Positions 11,090 to 21,366 of a stretch of 64,000 bases of DNA are shown here, in pieces. Positions within the stretch are counted from its first letter, which is position 1. Each line of letters starts with the position of its first letter. The notes under the pieces are model-generated. The model was not told the DNA's origin and ran no database searches. It saw nothing but the letters and a program-made list of their open reading frames with translations. The DNA is from Chalara sp. BL73 (lineage: Eukaryota > Ascomycota > Leotiomycetes > Helotiales), in contig CAKJVC010000072.1 in the NCBI GenBank assembly GCA_918026815.1, positions 186,001-250,000 on the forward strand, written 5' to 3'. A program made the position numbers and the translations under genes.

Positions 11090-11868
11090 TCAGTCTAGAT
11101 CCATTTGATCATCAGACGGATGGCTGTCAGACTTATCAGTATCATAAATCTCCTCTGTTCCATCATCCCTTGCCCTCTCATAATTTCCAGCTGTAGTAGC
11201 GTGACCGTCAAGCCTCTGTCTAATCTTATCTCTCCTTCTCATCATTTCCTTGAAAAGTAGCTGCCTCTTCCTCTCTGCCCTGTCTTTCACTCCTTTCTCG
11301 AACGTGTTGGCTGCTCGCCCCACGACGTGGCAACCTCACCAATGCGCGCCAGCGTCTTCTCTCTCGCCTCTTCCCATTCTATGCCATCTCTTAAAAGCTT
11401 ATCATAGGACGTATACACATGTCTGATGTGCGCTCTGACCGCTAATTTAGCCCTGGTGTCCACATCCAACTTCCCCGTTCTACCTACACGCTTACTGTGC
11501 TTCTTCGTCGCCCTGTCGATAATCCTTGGAATCTCGCTTTCAGGTACTTGGGGATACATGCCCACCACAGCCTCCGTAAACGACTTCTTGAGCTTGCTGT
11601 CCGCTTTCTTGACCGCCAACTGCCGGTCCGCTCGCGTTAGGGCTTCCATGGCGCAGACAGAGCTGAAGATGAAGTGTGGGACGCGGATACCAAGGACCTG
11701 TCCTCCGCCATTCGGCCTCGAGCGGACGGTGTAGACTATCTTATTAATTTCGAGGGTCTTTCTACGACAGTGTCCTGTTATGAAAGCCTGGCCTTTTGGG
11801 ACGAAGATGTAGCCCCTTGGCATGATACTAAATTCTGTGACACACTGTTCGAGATTTGTTTTCGTCAT
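11090..11868 (-). CDS. DUF2293-domain protein
   Basis: Fungal protein of unknown function. The N-terminus MPRGYIFVPKGQAFITGHCR and the core from about residue 90 to 170 (FPEIP-like segment YPQVPESEIPRIIDRATKKH, then a helical block ending HIRHVYTSYDKLL) match the DUF2293 pattern. The frame 11868-11287 ends soon after this domain. A second frame, 11274-11090, encodes a basic then acidic tail (RRRDKIRQR...DQMDLD) and joins in phase if a 64-bp intron 11339-11275 (GTGAGG...GCAG) is removed, giving 237 residues. Alternatively a one-base slip in the GGGG run near 11320 joins the frames. The 3' structure is therefore uncertain. Confidence 0.72.
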
Positions 11869-13021
11869 TTTTCTTTGTTTTTAACTGGAGAATTTAAGCT
11901 TGGCGTTGTTGCGATTGTGCAAGTATTATTTTCTAAATATTCTTCGACTCAGATATAAGTTGCAGAACGTAGTAGATCGATTTGTTTCAGTTACATGTAA
12001 TTGATTGCCCAGCCATGAGAAATTGTGACCTATATATATACCAGACCTCGGACAAACCGAGATCCTGCACGAAATTCAAAAGTGCATTGTATGTCTTTCT
12101 TTATGCTACACGATAAAGCAAGACAACATCTTTCGCTCGGGATTCCTCGGGAATTTATTGGTCGCTTAGCGTAATATTTCTATTTCGGCATCTTCGTTCT
12201 TCTTATTACCAGAGACTTACAAAGACATAGTGGGGAGAATCATGGATAGTTCGAAGAGACAAAACCGATTAACCAGAAATAGATTACTACTCGTCTAGAA
12301 ATTCGAAGTATGTCAAATTCTTTTCATATAGATAAGCAAGCGTCCGATTTACAAAGGACAATAAAGGAGATAAATCAACAAAAGGTGGGTCTAGCCGGTT
12401 TCTTAATGTAGGACAAGGGGGCACACAATCTGTAATATGTGATACACAGGTTAAGCTGTTCATTCAACAACATATTGACTACAGATCTCAGGGGCTTTCA
12501 AGGATGCCAAAACATCGCGGCAAACTCATTCTCTTATAATATAAGATTCTGGTAAGGCAGTGAAGTGTTGTGAAAATGAGGTTGAAGGAGCTTACCTTAA
12601 AGTACATCCACACGGTCTCAGTAAGCCAATCGCCAAGCCGGATAAGATCCTGGCAGAGCTGTGATTATCCAGCTCTTCACTGTAGCACATCCCAATTTGA
12701 TATACACTTGGTAGATTTATAGTTATAATACGAGAAATACGTGTAGTATATTATATCTTCCTGCGCTCACTTTCTGATGCTGTGCTAATCAGAAGTTGTA
12801 AGCGGTTGAAGTACTGGAGAGAATTATGGTATAACGGGTTCCGCATTTCGGGTACTTAAAATCTTGCCGAATGACGAAATTTGAAGCTGCACTCAAATCA
12901 TCTTGACAACCACTAAACTACAATCTTTACGACCGGATCCCGTCTTCAGCCCTAACAGCTATTGTATTCTAAAATATATATTTATATTCTTTTGATACAC
13001 CCAAACTCGGTAATAGTCCAA
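11869..13021. other. Intergenic between DUF2293 gene and ADI1
   Basis: 1.15 kb, AT-rich, divergent promoter region; no gene or repeat recognised. Confidence 0.5.
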
Positions 13022-13697
13022 ATGAGAGCCTACTGGTTCGACAACGAAGCTGTGCGACCCCTCTATGCCTGAGCCCCGCCATCACTATGAGCTGACCAGC
13101 ATCAGGGCGTTGACCAGCGCGAGCTTCACGATTCCGGTCGCGAGGTTCCTGTCGACTATCTAGCCAAGCTCGGGGTCCTCTACTACCGCCTCGCAGACGA
13201 GAATGATGTCGACGCCCTTGCCAAGGAGCGCAGTTACAAGAATCGCGACGTTATCACAGTCTCGCCCGAGAAGATGGGAGACATCTACGAGGAAAAGGTG
13301 AAGAGCTTCTTCCATGAGCACCTGCACGAAGATGAGGAGATCCGGTATATCAGAGATGGCACGGGGTTCTTTGATGTGCGCAGTGAGGGTGATGAGTGGG
13401 TGCGGATCCAGTTGGAGAAGGATGACTTGATCGTAGGTTTTGTGAGAGACTTTGGAGGGCTATCCTCTAATTGAATCGCAGATTCTGCCTGCTGGCATCT
13501 ATCACCGATTCACAACTGATAACACAAATGTAGGTCTGATTTAGGGCGTGGAGGCTCCAGATACTGATTGATTATAGTACATTGTTGCCATGAGACTTTT
13601 CAAGGAGGAGCCAAAGTGGACGCCTCTGAACCGTGGTCCCGAGGTCGATGTCAACCCATACCGGAAGGAATACCTAGCATCTCACCTAGCGGTCTAG
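13022..13697 (+). CDS. ADI1: Acireductone dioxygenase (methionine salvage)
   Basis: Metal-dependent (Fe/Ni) dioxygenase that oxidises acireductone to the 2-keto precursor of methionine. Four exons, 13022-13051, 13106-13432, 13482-13529 and 13578-13697, join to 174 residues. Family segments are [29 protein letters not shown], the metal-binding [13 protein letters not shown] motif, [15 protein letters not shown] (second metal His) and [15 protein letters not shown]. The first exon is only 30 coding bases and uses an atypical donor (GTGCGA) with a good branch site (GCTGAC). Cytosol/nucleus. No damage. Confidence 0.94.
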
Positions 13698-14000
13698 AAG
13701 GTGTACGCGCGGGGTTAGAGAACGAAATTATGATCGGATGAGCTACACCAAACTCAAGCGTTATTTCTATTACCGATCAATCCATAAAATCACTATATGC
13801 GTCGTATTAGTTTATTTTCCAATGCACCATACTCATCCTACCCTTTCTATCTCTGCCCTCATAACATATCTCTGCCAGCATAATACATAAATCTTGACTT
13901 CAGATGAGATTTCCAATGCATAACTATTATGAATATGATAAAGATTCCCAGCGATGCTGCGGGGTGCCACTCTAACAAAAGTCTTCAGATATCTCGTCTA
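13698..14000. other. ADI1 3' flank up to the TA target site
   Basis: 303 bp; 3' UTR-type sequence ending at TA (13999-14000), which adjoins the left terminal inverted repeat. Confidence 0.6.
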
Positions 14001-14045
14001 ACGTCCATCCCTGCGTAGCGAGAAACCCTGCGTGCCGAGAAAAAA
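14001..14045 (+). repeat. Left terminal inverted repeat
   Basis: 45 bp, begins directly after TA (13999-14000); inverted partner at 21367-21411 with one mismatch. Confidence 0.85.
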
Positions 14046-15380
14046 GGTAGATACTTCACCTTCAAATTGTATTAAAACTATACACATATGGGCGACCCCT
14101 GGTTTTTCTGTATTACTTATGCTTTATAGCCAATTCTATACACATTAAGACTTTCTTACTAAGAATTTTTTTTTGTACAGTCTTTCTCGCGCTTAATTTA
14201 TAAGATGCCTTCGTTTATAGTACAATAAAGTTTCTCTGCTATACTTTAACTACAGCACTTTTTTTTACTCCTAACATATATATAAAAGTGTTACTAAAGC
14301 TATATACATCTAATACTTTGCTAAAATTCGTAGTCTAACTTTGTGGCTGCTATAGTATACAGATCTGTATAAACTCGCCATGCGAATTAGTACATTTAAC
14401 AAAGTAAGTAACCGAATTTAAATTGGTGTGCTGAAAGCTACACTCTACTATTAAAACAATGGAATTCTGTAAAACGGAACTACTTTATATAATTACTTAC
14501 TAAGCCGACCTAAATAGTTATTAAGGGTGGCAGTAATTCGTGGCGCTTATATAAGATTTTTGTAATAACCTGTTATATGTTAAATCACTTAACTACACGC
14601 TAATTGTAACGACACAAACGGGAGGGGTTCAGAGCTCTCTCAGAGGCTTCTGGTAAGGCGATAAGTAAGGGTAAACAAGTCCAATTTATAGGTCTGATAC
14701 TAAGGAAACAAAAAGATAAGGAAGAAAGTCTAAGTCAAGCTTTCCTTAAATACCCCTCTAGGTCGAATCCGACTCTAGTCCGAATTAGGTCCGACTTTCT
14801 TCGGTCACCTGATTCGTCACGTGAACATGTTCTTACAAAACCTGTGTTATCGCCTAGCTACTCAGCCTTCTTCTTAAATACACGTCAGAGCGTGAAAAAT
14901 CTGTCTATGCCTCCTTTAATATAATCTTGTCATAGCATAGTAATATTTATTTTAGCTTTCTATGTAGATTATTAAAAAAACTATGACATTAAATATATAG
15001 AGAAGAGTGATTGCTATTTTAGTGGATCTTACGGATGTCTCTAAGGATGTATCTAGCAAGTAGCACTAGACCAGGTTTAGACCCCAAGAAGTTTCTTCCA
15101 TTCTCAGTGGGCAGGTTAATAATCTTTGAGATCATAGTCATTCAGCAGGCTTGCTTACGCCTGCTTCCTTTTGCCAAGAGCGGATGGCGAGAGCACTTCC
15201 TGCTGTTCATGATTACATAGGCCCCTACGCACAGGGATGCACCTGAAGTTGTCTCGATTAACATGATTTCTCTTAGCATGGCCTTTGGAGCATATCTTGC
15301 ACCTGACCGTCTTCCTTGGATACAGAGCAATCCTACAGAGGGGATCGTTATGTGAATATAGCAGGTTATTGCAGAACAAG
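14046..15380. other. AT-rich, decayed DNA inside the element
   Basis: Very TA-rich, with no open frames of note to about 15,000, consistent with repeat-induced mutation of old repeats. A less AT-rich segment (about 14601-14890) starting TGTAAC and holding GGCGATAA and its inverted copy TTATCGCC could be a solo LTR or small non-autonomous element; this is not proven. Confidence 0.4.
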
Positions 15381-16134
15381 TTACATAATGGCGCATTTGC
15401 TACGGCTGGTTGCTCGATCGAGATCTTGCTCGCTTGTCTCCTTGTTCGACCGGCCACCTGTGCCGTTTACATCGCTAGCGTCGCTAGTGCTGTCACGGTC
15501 ATATTCTTTAATCTCTCTGACAATGTCGTAAAATGCATTCTCGACGTTGACTCCTGACTTGGCCGAGGTCTCGATAAAGCGGCAGCCGAATTGGCGCGCG
15601 AGCTGCTCGCCCTCTGTGTCCTATGTCAGCGTTGTTGTTATGCTGTAACGGGCTTTGTGTAGATGATACGCACCTTCGGTTAATACCGCGCGCTCGCCCT
15701 CAAGATCGCACTTGTTGCCGACAACGATAATAGGAAAAGAGTCCTTTTCCTTAACCCTCAGGATCCGCTGCTGGAAGAACTTGATTTCCTCGAACGAGTG
15801 CTTTGAGGTGATGCTATAGACAAGCAGGAAGCCCTCGCCTGGGCGTATGAAATCCTCCCGCATAGCCATGTACTCTTCTTGGCCTGCAGTGTCAAAGACA
15901 TCGAGCAGAACGGCCTTATCATCGATGACGCATTGCTTGCGGAAGGAGTCTTTTTGTTACAGATCAGCTGGGCGCTCTTTAGTTTGGAACTTGTTATGTA
16001 GGCGTACCTTCGATTGTGGGGTCATAGCTGTCGACAAAGGCGCCTTGGATGAGCTGGAGGGTCAGGCATGATTTACCGACAGCACCGCCGCCGACGACCA
16101 CCACTTTATACTCCTGGGAGGACTTTTTTGCCAT
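15381..16134 (-). CDS. Ras-type small GTPase, divergent paralogue (Ala at Gly13 position, CaaX CAIM)
   Basis: Membrane-anchored GTP switch. Exons 16134-16008, 15949-15674 and 15613-15381 join to 211 residues. The P-loop reads [14 protein letters not shown], so the residue equivalent to human Gly13 is Ala. Switch I is YDPTIEDSFRK and switch [16 protein letters not shown] (Gln61 kept), with NKCD and ETSAK base-binding motifs present. A hypervariable Ser/Asp-rich tail ends in Cys-Ala-Ile-Met, a farnesylation box. It differs from the usual fungal Ras1 at several conserved sites (Tyr-Met-Ala-Met, Asp-Phe-Ile-Arg-Pro), so it looks like an extra copy. Introns are retained, so it did not arise by retroposition. 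It lies inside the TIR-bounded region. Confidence 0.9.
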
Positions 16135-16559
16135 TGTGCTCCGACAATGCTTCTCTAATCGCGATTCTGCGTGTGTGCGTGCGCGCACGTGTGTGTTGAA
16201 AAGGCCGATAAAGAGTTGTAGTCCGTTCGTAGGCTGGAAATCGTGAACAGGTGCGACTCTTGCGCGGCTGTCGTTAGGGCAGATACAGAGTCGAGGCTAG
16301 TAGGTCGAATCAAGAAGGTGCGGTGCTGGTGAACGGGTGGTCGACGGGAAGCAGGAACAAGCGATGATGAAGCGACGGGGATATAGTCCAAGTCAAATAG
16401 TCACATGTCCAGGTCACATGATATAAAGAAAGCCGGCTTAGCCTTTGGCGGAGAAGGTTAAACGCTGCGCTTTTCGAGCCACGCAGCCCATTCCAGAAAC
16501 TGACGACGGCTGGCGGCTTACGCTAAGCCGGCTGAACCTGAACAGCACTTAAAAATACA
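16135..16559. other. Ras gene upstream region
   Basis: GC-richer than the flanks, with a TGTGCG/TGCGCG alternating tract near 16170-16190; probable promoter. Nothing else seen. Confidence 0.5.
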
Positions 16560-17160
16560 TTATGCGCAGCTCGGAGTTTGGCCTAAACAATCCTATAGTC
16601 TCAAATGTCAGCTGAAGAGCAAATGTTAGTGTCAGACCAGGACTTTTCTCAAAGCTGATTTATAAGCTGAGATTAACTCTACGTATCAAAAAACAATAAG
16701 TTACTTGGATTCTCGTTATACTTAAAGAGACTATCAGTTATATCTAATCTTCACTTTGCTAAAAATAGATCGTGCGCAGCTCGGAGTTTGGCCTAAACAA
16801 TCCTGTAGGCTCAAATGTCAACTAAGGAGCAGATGTTGGTGTCAGACCAGGACTTCCCTCAAGGCTGATCCATAAGCTGAAATTAACTCTACGTAATAAG
16901 AAACAATAGGTTGCCTGGATTCCCTTTGTACTTAAAGAGACCATTAGTTATATCTAATCTTCACTTTGCTAAAATAGATCGTGCGCAGCTCGGAGTTTGA
17001 CCTAAACAATCCTGTAGGCTCAAATGTCAACTGAGGAGCAGATGTTGGTGTCAAACCAGGACTTCCTTCAAGGCTGATCTATAAACTGAAATTAACTTTA
17101 TGTATTAAGAAACAATAGGTTACCTAGATTCCTTTTGTATTTAAAAAGACCATTAATCAC
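16560..17160 (+). repeat. Tandem array, three ~210-bp units
   Basis: Units start at about 16562, 16772 and 16981 with (G)TGCGCAGCTCGGAGTTTG and end with AATCTTCACTTTGCTA. They share blocks such as CCTAAACAATCCT, TCAAATGTCA, CAGACCAGGACTT and ACAATAGGTT. Differences between copies are mostly C/T and G/A transitions; the first copy is the most diverged. The array stops immediately upstream of a small secreted protein gene and probably is a multiplied promoter or 5' region. Confidence 0.9.
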
Positions 17161-17245
17161 ATCCAATCTTCACTTTGCTATTCAATCTTCACTTTGCTAT
17201 TCAATCTTCACTTTGCTATTCAATCTTCACTACGCTATTCAATCG
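17161..17245 (+). repeat. 19-bp microrepeat, four copies
   Basis: The end of the 210-bp unit is repeated as (T)TCAATCTTCACTTTGCTA about four times; the last copy has CTACGCTA. It is contiguous with the larger array and lies 60-140 bp upstream of the ATG at 17303, where the transcription start and 5' UTR of that gene are expected. Confidence 0.9.
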
Positions 17246-17302
17246 AAGACCGAAACGTCAGACCCAAGATCAAAACCAAAACCAGAAAATCAAACATTCA
17301 AG

Positions 17303-17587
17303 ATGCAATTCACCACAGTTACTATCCTCCTTTTCTCGGCCATTACTGGCTATGTCCAAGCTGGACCTGTCCCTGGCAACTCCATAAGCTCAATGAACGG
17401 AGCCTTGACCTGCACGTCTTACCGTGTCATGCCAAACAAGAAGGTCTCACTTCCATGCGATAAATTGATTGAATGCGTATTGAAGAAAACCACCACCACA
17501 TCGGTTCCAAGCGGTACTCATCCGGACACCAAGGCACTTTGGAAGGAAATGGCCGACACGTGCAAGGCGAAATGCTCTTGCAAGTAA
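17303..17587 (+). CDS. Small secreted cysteine-rich protein (effector-like, function unknown)
   Basis: Intronless 94-residue protein. The first 20 residues form a clear signal peptide (MQFTTVTILLFSAITGYVQA) with a cleavage site after Ala. The mature part is about 74 residues with six cysteines, which could form three disulfides. The 5' leader is A/C-rich, as in highly expressed fungal secreted-protein genes. No family recognised. The tandem array directly upstream suggests special transcriptional control. Start chosen because it begins the signal peptide; an in-frame ATG further upstream runs through the repeat array. It could be an effector, an adhesin-like peptide or an antimicrobial peptide; the sequence does not decide. 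Confidence 0.75.
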   Translation: MQFTTVTILLFSAITGYVQAGPVPGNSISSMNGALTCTSYRVMPNKKVSLPCDKLIECVLKKTTTTSVPSGTHPDTKALWKEMADTCKAKCSCK

Positions 17588-18496
17588 AGATGATCTCTGT
17601 GATCTTTTTATTCTTGAACACCTTCGGATGGTTCTTGCTGTGGGGCAATGGGCGATAGCTGGGATGGGGATACGCGGTGTCTATTTGTTTCCTGCTCTGG
17701 TTGTGGCAGCTGCGGCTGGACTGCATGGTGATGATCCTTGGGATGTATGATAGATGTGTCAATTTAAAAGTTTCTGCGCTGTTGGTCAGCTGCATCTCGA
17801 ATCAATCTGCGCTTTGTAGTAGTCGTTCTAATAAGCGAGCTCGCCTTGAGTGTTCGAGTAGGTTACTGGCAAAAGACTATCGCTAACATGAACCGACCAA
17901 GGTTGTTGGTCGTTGGGTTCGACAAGAGGGTACTTGGCGGCGGTGCAGCGCCAAGAGCTGGTCTAAGATCAACGACCAAAAATACTCCACAATCAGTGTA
18001 TGTCGCCCTTCGTGTGTAGTGGCAATTGCAAAGCCATGTACTGACAAAGATCTAGTTGCTTGGAGCCGTAGTGTCCACCGCCACCTCCACCACGTCTTCG
18101 TCTTCGGCCACCCGGAACTGCCACTACCACCTCGCAGCCGAAGCTTCGATCGAACACCTCGACTTTGTACGGAGGTATCTGGCTTAAATATTGTATGTGG
18201 AGATCTCTTTAACATAATAAAATGCAAGAGTTAATTTCTTACTACTTTTTGTAGCGACTCATAGATATATCACGGAGAAGGGCTAGCGAGAGGTCACGTG
18301 ATCACCCTCGGATCACTTAGGTGTTGGTGAGCCCACGCAAACCAGGGTCATGTGAGCTTATGTAATACTGTGATATCATCTGAACACAGTGTCTTTAGCT
18401 AGTACAACTAACTCAATTACAATACACTTTGGCCCCCATATGCACTACTGCGCTTTCCCCCTACTAGATTAACATTAGGGACGGGTTTAGGACTAG
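17588..18496. other. Interior of the element, no assigned gene
   Basis: About 900 bp. A GC-richer block (17883-18227) is open on the minus strand for 114 codons but has a composition (Arg/Trp-rich) unlike a protein, and I do not call it. No repeats seen. Confidence 0.4.
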
Positions 18497-18679
18497 GGGT
18501 GTAATACCGGTGTCAAGATTACCAACGTTATAGTAGATCACACGGGTAAAGTTTTAGCAGGACTCATTAACACTGAGGGCAAGTACACTATAGTTGATAT
18601 AACGATTGACAATATCAAAGCCAGCAACGATGGGAAAGTCATCGTAGGAGTGGTAGAAAAGGTCAAAATCGATTTCTAG
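18497..18679 (+). pseudogene. Truncated coding fragment, possibly beta-helix (pectate-lyase-like) C-terminus
   Basis: A 60-residue frame bounded by stops reads KITNVIVDHTGKVLAGLINT, then further alternating hydrophobic/Thr-Asn stretches (TIVDITIDNIKAS) and ends KVKIDF. This looks like rungs of a parallel beta-helix protein; the GKVLAG element recalls family PL3 pectate lyases. There is no start codon and the region upstream is not coding, so it is a fragment. The family suggestion is weak. Confidence 0.3.
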
Positions 18680-19351
18680 TATTTTTATCGAATCGACTAT
18701 CTCCGGCTGATACTGCCCTCTCTCTTCCCCCACGGGGATGTCTGTTATTCATGGGCCAATTTGGCCTGATTTACAAACAAAGGACGACCCGAGTGACTTA
18801 GTAATATCAGAAAGGAACTAAAGTCACAGATAGAGAATCAACCAGTGGTATTAAAAGCAATTACGATTATAATTTTACAACCCTAACGATGATTCATCCC
18901 TTCTATTTGCGCCGACAATACAATAACTGACTCTAATTAAATAATTAGTTACGAGGCATCCACAAACCTGCCTCAAAAGCCTATCTCGAATTCTATCCTT
19001 CTTCCAGCGATCCAGTTCTCTGCGATCTATTACTAATATATACATGCCACTGGTGCTCTCTATGGCACTGGCGCTTCGATCGGCTGTGCCACTTCAGCTG
19101 AGCAACTGGCAGGAGATGGAATCAGTTACTCGAGACGTAGCTGCGAACTAGTGTCAAAAATTTGAGTTAACCTAGGAGTCTGCCCTCGTTACAAAAACTG
19201 CTTGCTAATGACTTGCAGGCTAACCATAACTCCATCTCCTTCTATTGCGCCGACAATGCTACGAACATTAATTGTATCCGATTTCCTGCTTCCAAAAACC
19301 AAATACGAACTAAAAGAAATGAGAAACGATTTTCTATTCTTTTGTAGAGTC
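18680..19351. repeat. Duplicated 3' end of the transposase, second decayed copy
   Basis: Segments 18890-19130 and 19220-19420 are related: both contain the block near ATTGCGCCGACAAT and, about 130 bp on, the last codons of the transposase (in minus orientation Arg-Ala-Pro/Leu-Val-Ala). In the 19,040-19,090 copy the Trp codon before this has become a TAG stop. This marks two old, related transposase copies or an internal duplication. Confidence 0.6.
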
Positions 19352-21140
19352 TTATATCATTCGCGCCACTAGTGCTCTCCATGGCCTTCGCACTTCAATT
19401 ATCTGCTCCACTGGCTGTAGCTCTAGCTCTGGCTTATCTATATCTGCCTTATTGGCAGCACTTTTACGCTTTCGACCACGTTTTGTCCGGCGCTTCATAA
19501 TTGTTTCCGCTACTTCTAGCTCCGGTTCTGGCTCGAGATTTTCTGACTCTGGTTCATCTGACTCTACCTCAGCATTCTTACACTTTCGCCCGCGTTTCCC
19601 TTTTCTCTTCAGTGCGTCTTTTGCAGTATGCTTTGCTCGTGCTTCCTCGATATCCTCATAACTCATTACTTTTGCAGTTCTTAGCACTACCGACCTCGTC
19701 GATCGGCGAACTTTAGCTTTATTATTCATTTCTATCAAGAATTGATTCTATTCTCGAAGGAGGGCAAGCTCGGCAAAGGATACTTGGGCAGCGTTAGCGA
19801 TCTTCTGTATATGCTTTTGCAATCAGTCTGTACCGGTCTTAGAAATTGTATGAGTATTTTGTTCGATGATACTAAACAACGATGTAAGAGCTTTTGTTGA
19901 CACTGGCGTTACAGGAGATTGTATTGCTTTTTTTTACGGATAAGACCCCGACTGAATTGTATTGGTTTCTGGAACGGCTGACTGGGGAGAGGGCTTGGGG
20001 GTATTTCTAAGTACTCTGTCTGGGTTATAAAGAAACAAACCATAGGCCGTCTATCCGGCAGTTATGTTTCTTTTCGTGAACGCCTTTTCCTTTGCAGGGC
20101 TATATAAAGAGGTAAAATGTTGCTTGCTAATTAGGTTCGTATCTGCTCGACATAGCTTATCAACTCGATCGCGGTAGGTTTTTTTTAAAAGTACAAAAAC
20201 TCTGATATCACAGGGCTGGAGCTTGTAAGAGCTGTAAGAGGGCAGGCGATACAAAGTAATATTGTTTTCGAAACAAAACTTTAAAATTTCAAGGGTTTTA
20301 TGCGTCTCGAACCCGTTGCAAATCAGTACCCGTGGCTTTCCGTTAGTATGTTTTTTAATTTAGAGATCAAATACACGTTTCAGCCACTCGAAGCTGATCT
20401 TCGAGTTAGTGTACCTAGTTTCGGAGCGCGCGTAGTGCTATCCAGGAATAAAGAACGTGGTCCAGTCGTTTCGATAAATACTAGCTAGCCAAATAATTAT
20501 TGGCAATAAAAACCTACTGTCTACGCTGATATACTCGATGGCAGTTACTATCGTCCGCTTGACATTTGCATTTTTATAGTTTTGCGGAACTTTTTTACGT
20601 ACAAGGACTTTCACAAAACCGAGCTTATATAGCATAACTCCTGTTTTGTCTATGTTATAAACATTTTCCGATAAAAATGCCAGATTTTTTAATATTTTCC
20701 AAATCATATTAAACCAATGTTTAATTTTGTTATATATGTTTTTCTTGTAACGTTGCCAGTTTAACGCTCTTACTTTTTTTGTTCCCAGTCCCGGATGTCG
20801 TTTTACAAAGCTCTGAACCTAGTTTTTATCCGGAGGCTTGATTGTTTTATCTGTTCTCGACCGTTGACGGGCGATACAAAAGGCAAGTAAAAGTATATAC
20901 TTTATTTGTATATGATTTCCGGGGTCAGCTGCTAGGTTCATATAGTTTTCGAAAGCGCTCTTTTCCGAAGGGGTAAAGTATTGTTGGCTTTTGGCTTTTT
21001 TTTTTTTTCGAGCGTCGCCCTTGTGCGCGATGATAAAGGGTAGAAAGTGGAACGTTTTTATGTTTAGCAATAGCTTTATATGTGCGAGGCTCTCCCGGCA
21101 GTGGGCTCTCTGCAAGAGCTTCACTGGCGCAGTTCCTCAT
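19352..21140 (-). pseudogene. Pogo/Fot1-type transposase (HTH_psq/CENP-B + DDE_1), inactivated
   Basis: Reading from 21140 leftwards, and crossing frame breaks, the pieces are in the right order: a psq/CENP-B-like N-terminus (TYKAIAKHKNVPLSTLYHRA), the FTPSEKSAFENY region, ENVYNIDKTGVML, VKRTIVTAIEYISVD, NGKPRVLICNGFETHKT, RLPSYSSYKLQPCD, KQHFTSLYSP and a basic C-terminus ending WRALVARM. At least two catalytic or adjacent residues are changed by G-to-A (or C-to-T) transitions: Asp-Glu-Thr became Asp-Lys-Thr and the second catalytic Asp is Asn (LICNG). A stop also replaces an expected Trp after RNITAG. All fit repeat-induced point mutation. Not functional. Confidence 0.85.
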
Positions 21141-21366
21141 AGTAATATTGGTGCGACGGTGGCAATGGAATCCTATTCATCTATATTGGTGCATCAACAA
21201 ACGATGGGGGGAGGAGGACGACGGCTGAACACCTGTACGCGGTGCCCTCTACGAACCTGGAATCAATAGAGACTGAATCTTATTATAGAATTAACTAAGG
21301 AATTATATCTAATTAACTATAAATCCAATTATATGCGTGGGAATGTCTAGTACGCTTGACCAAAAT

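Noticed and set aside
14601..14890. Solo LTR
   Set aside because: Starts TGTAAC and has a short inverted motif, but I could not find a matching CA end with a target duplication; kept only as a remark.
17883..18227. 114-codon minus-strand frame
   Set aside because: Arg/Trp-rich composition from a GC-rich block, no domain, no splice partners; likely chance.
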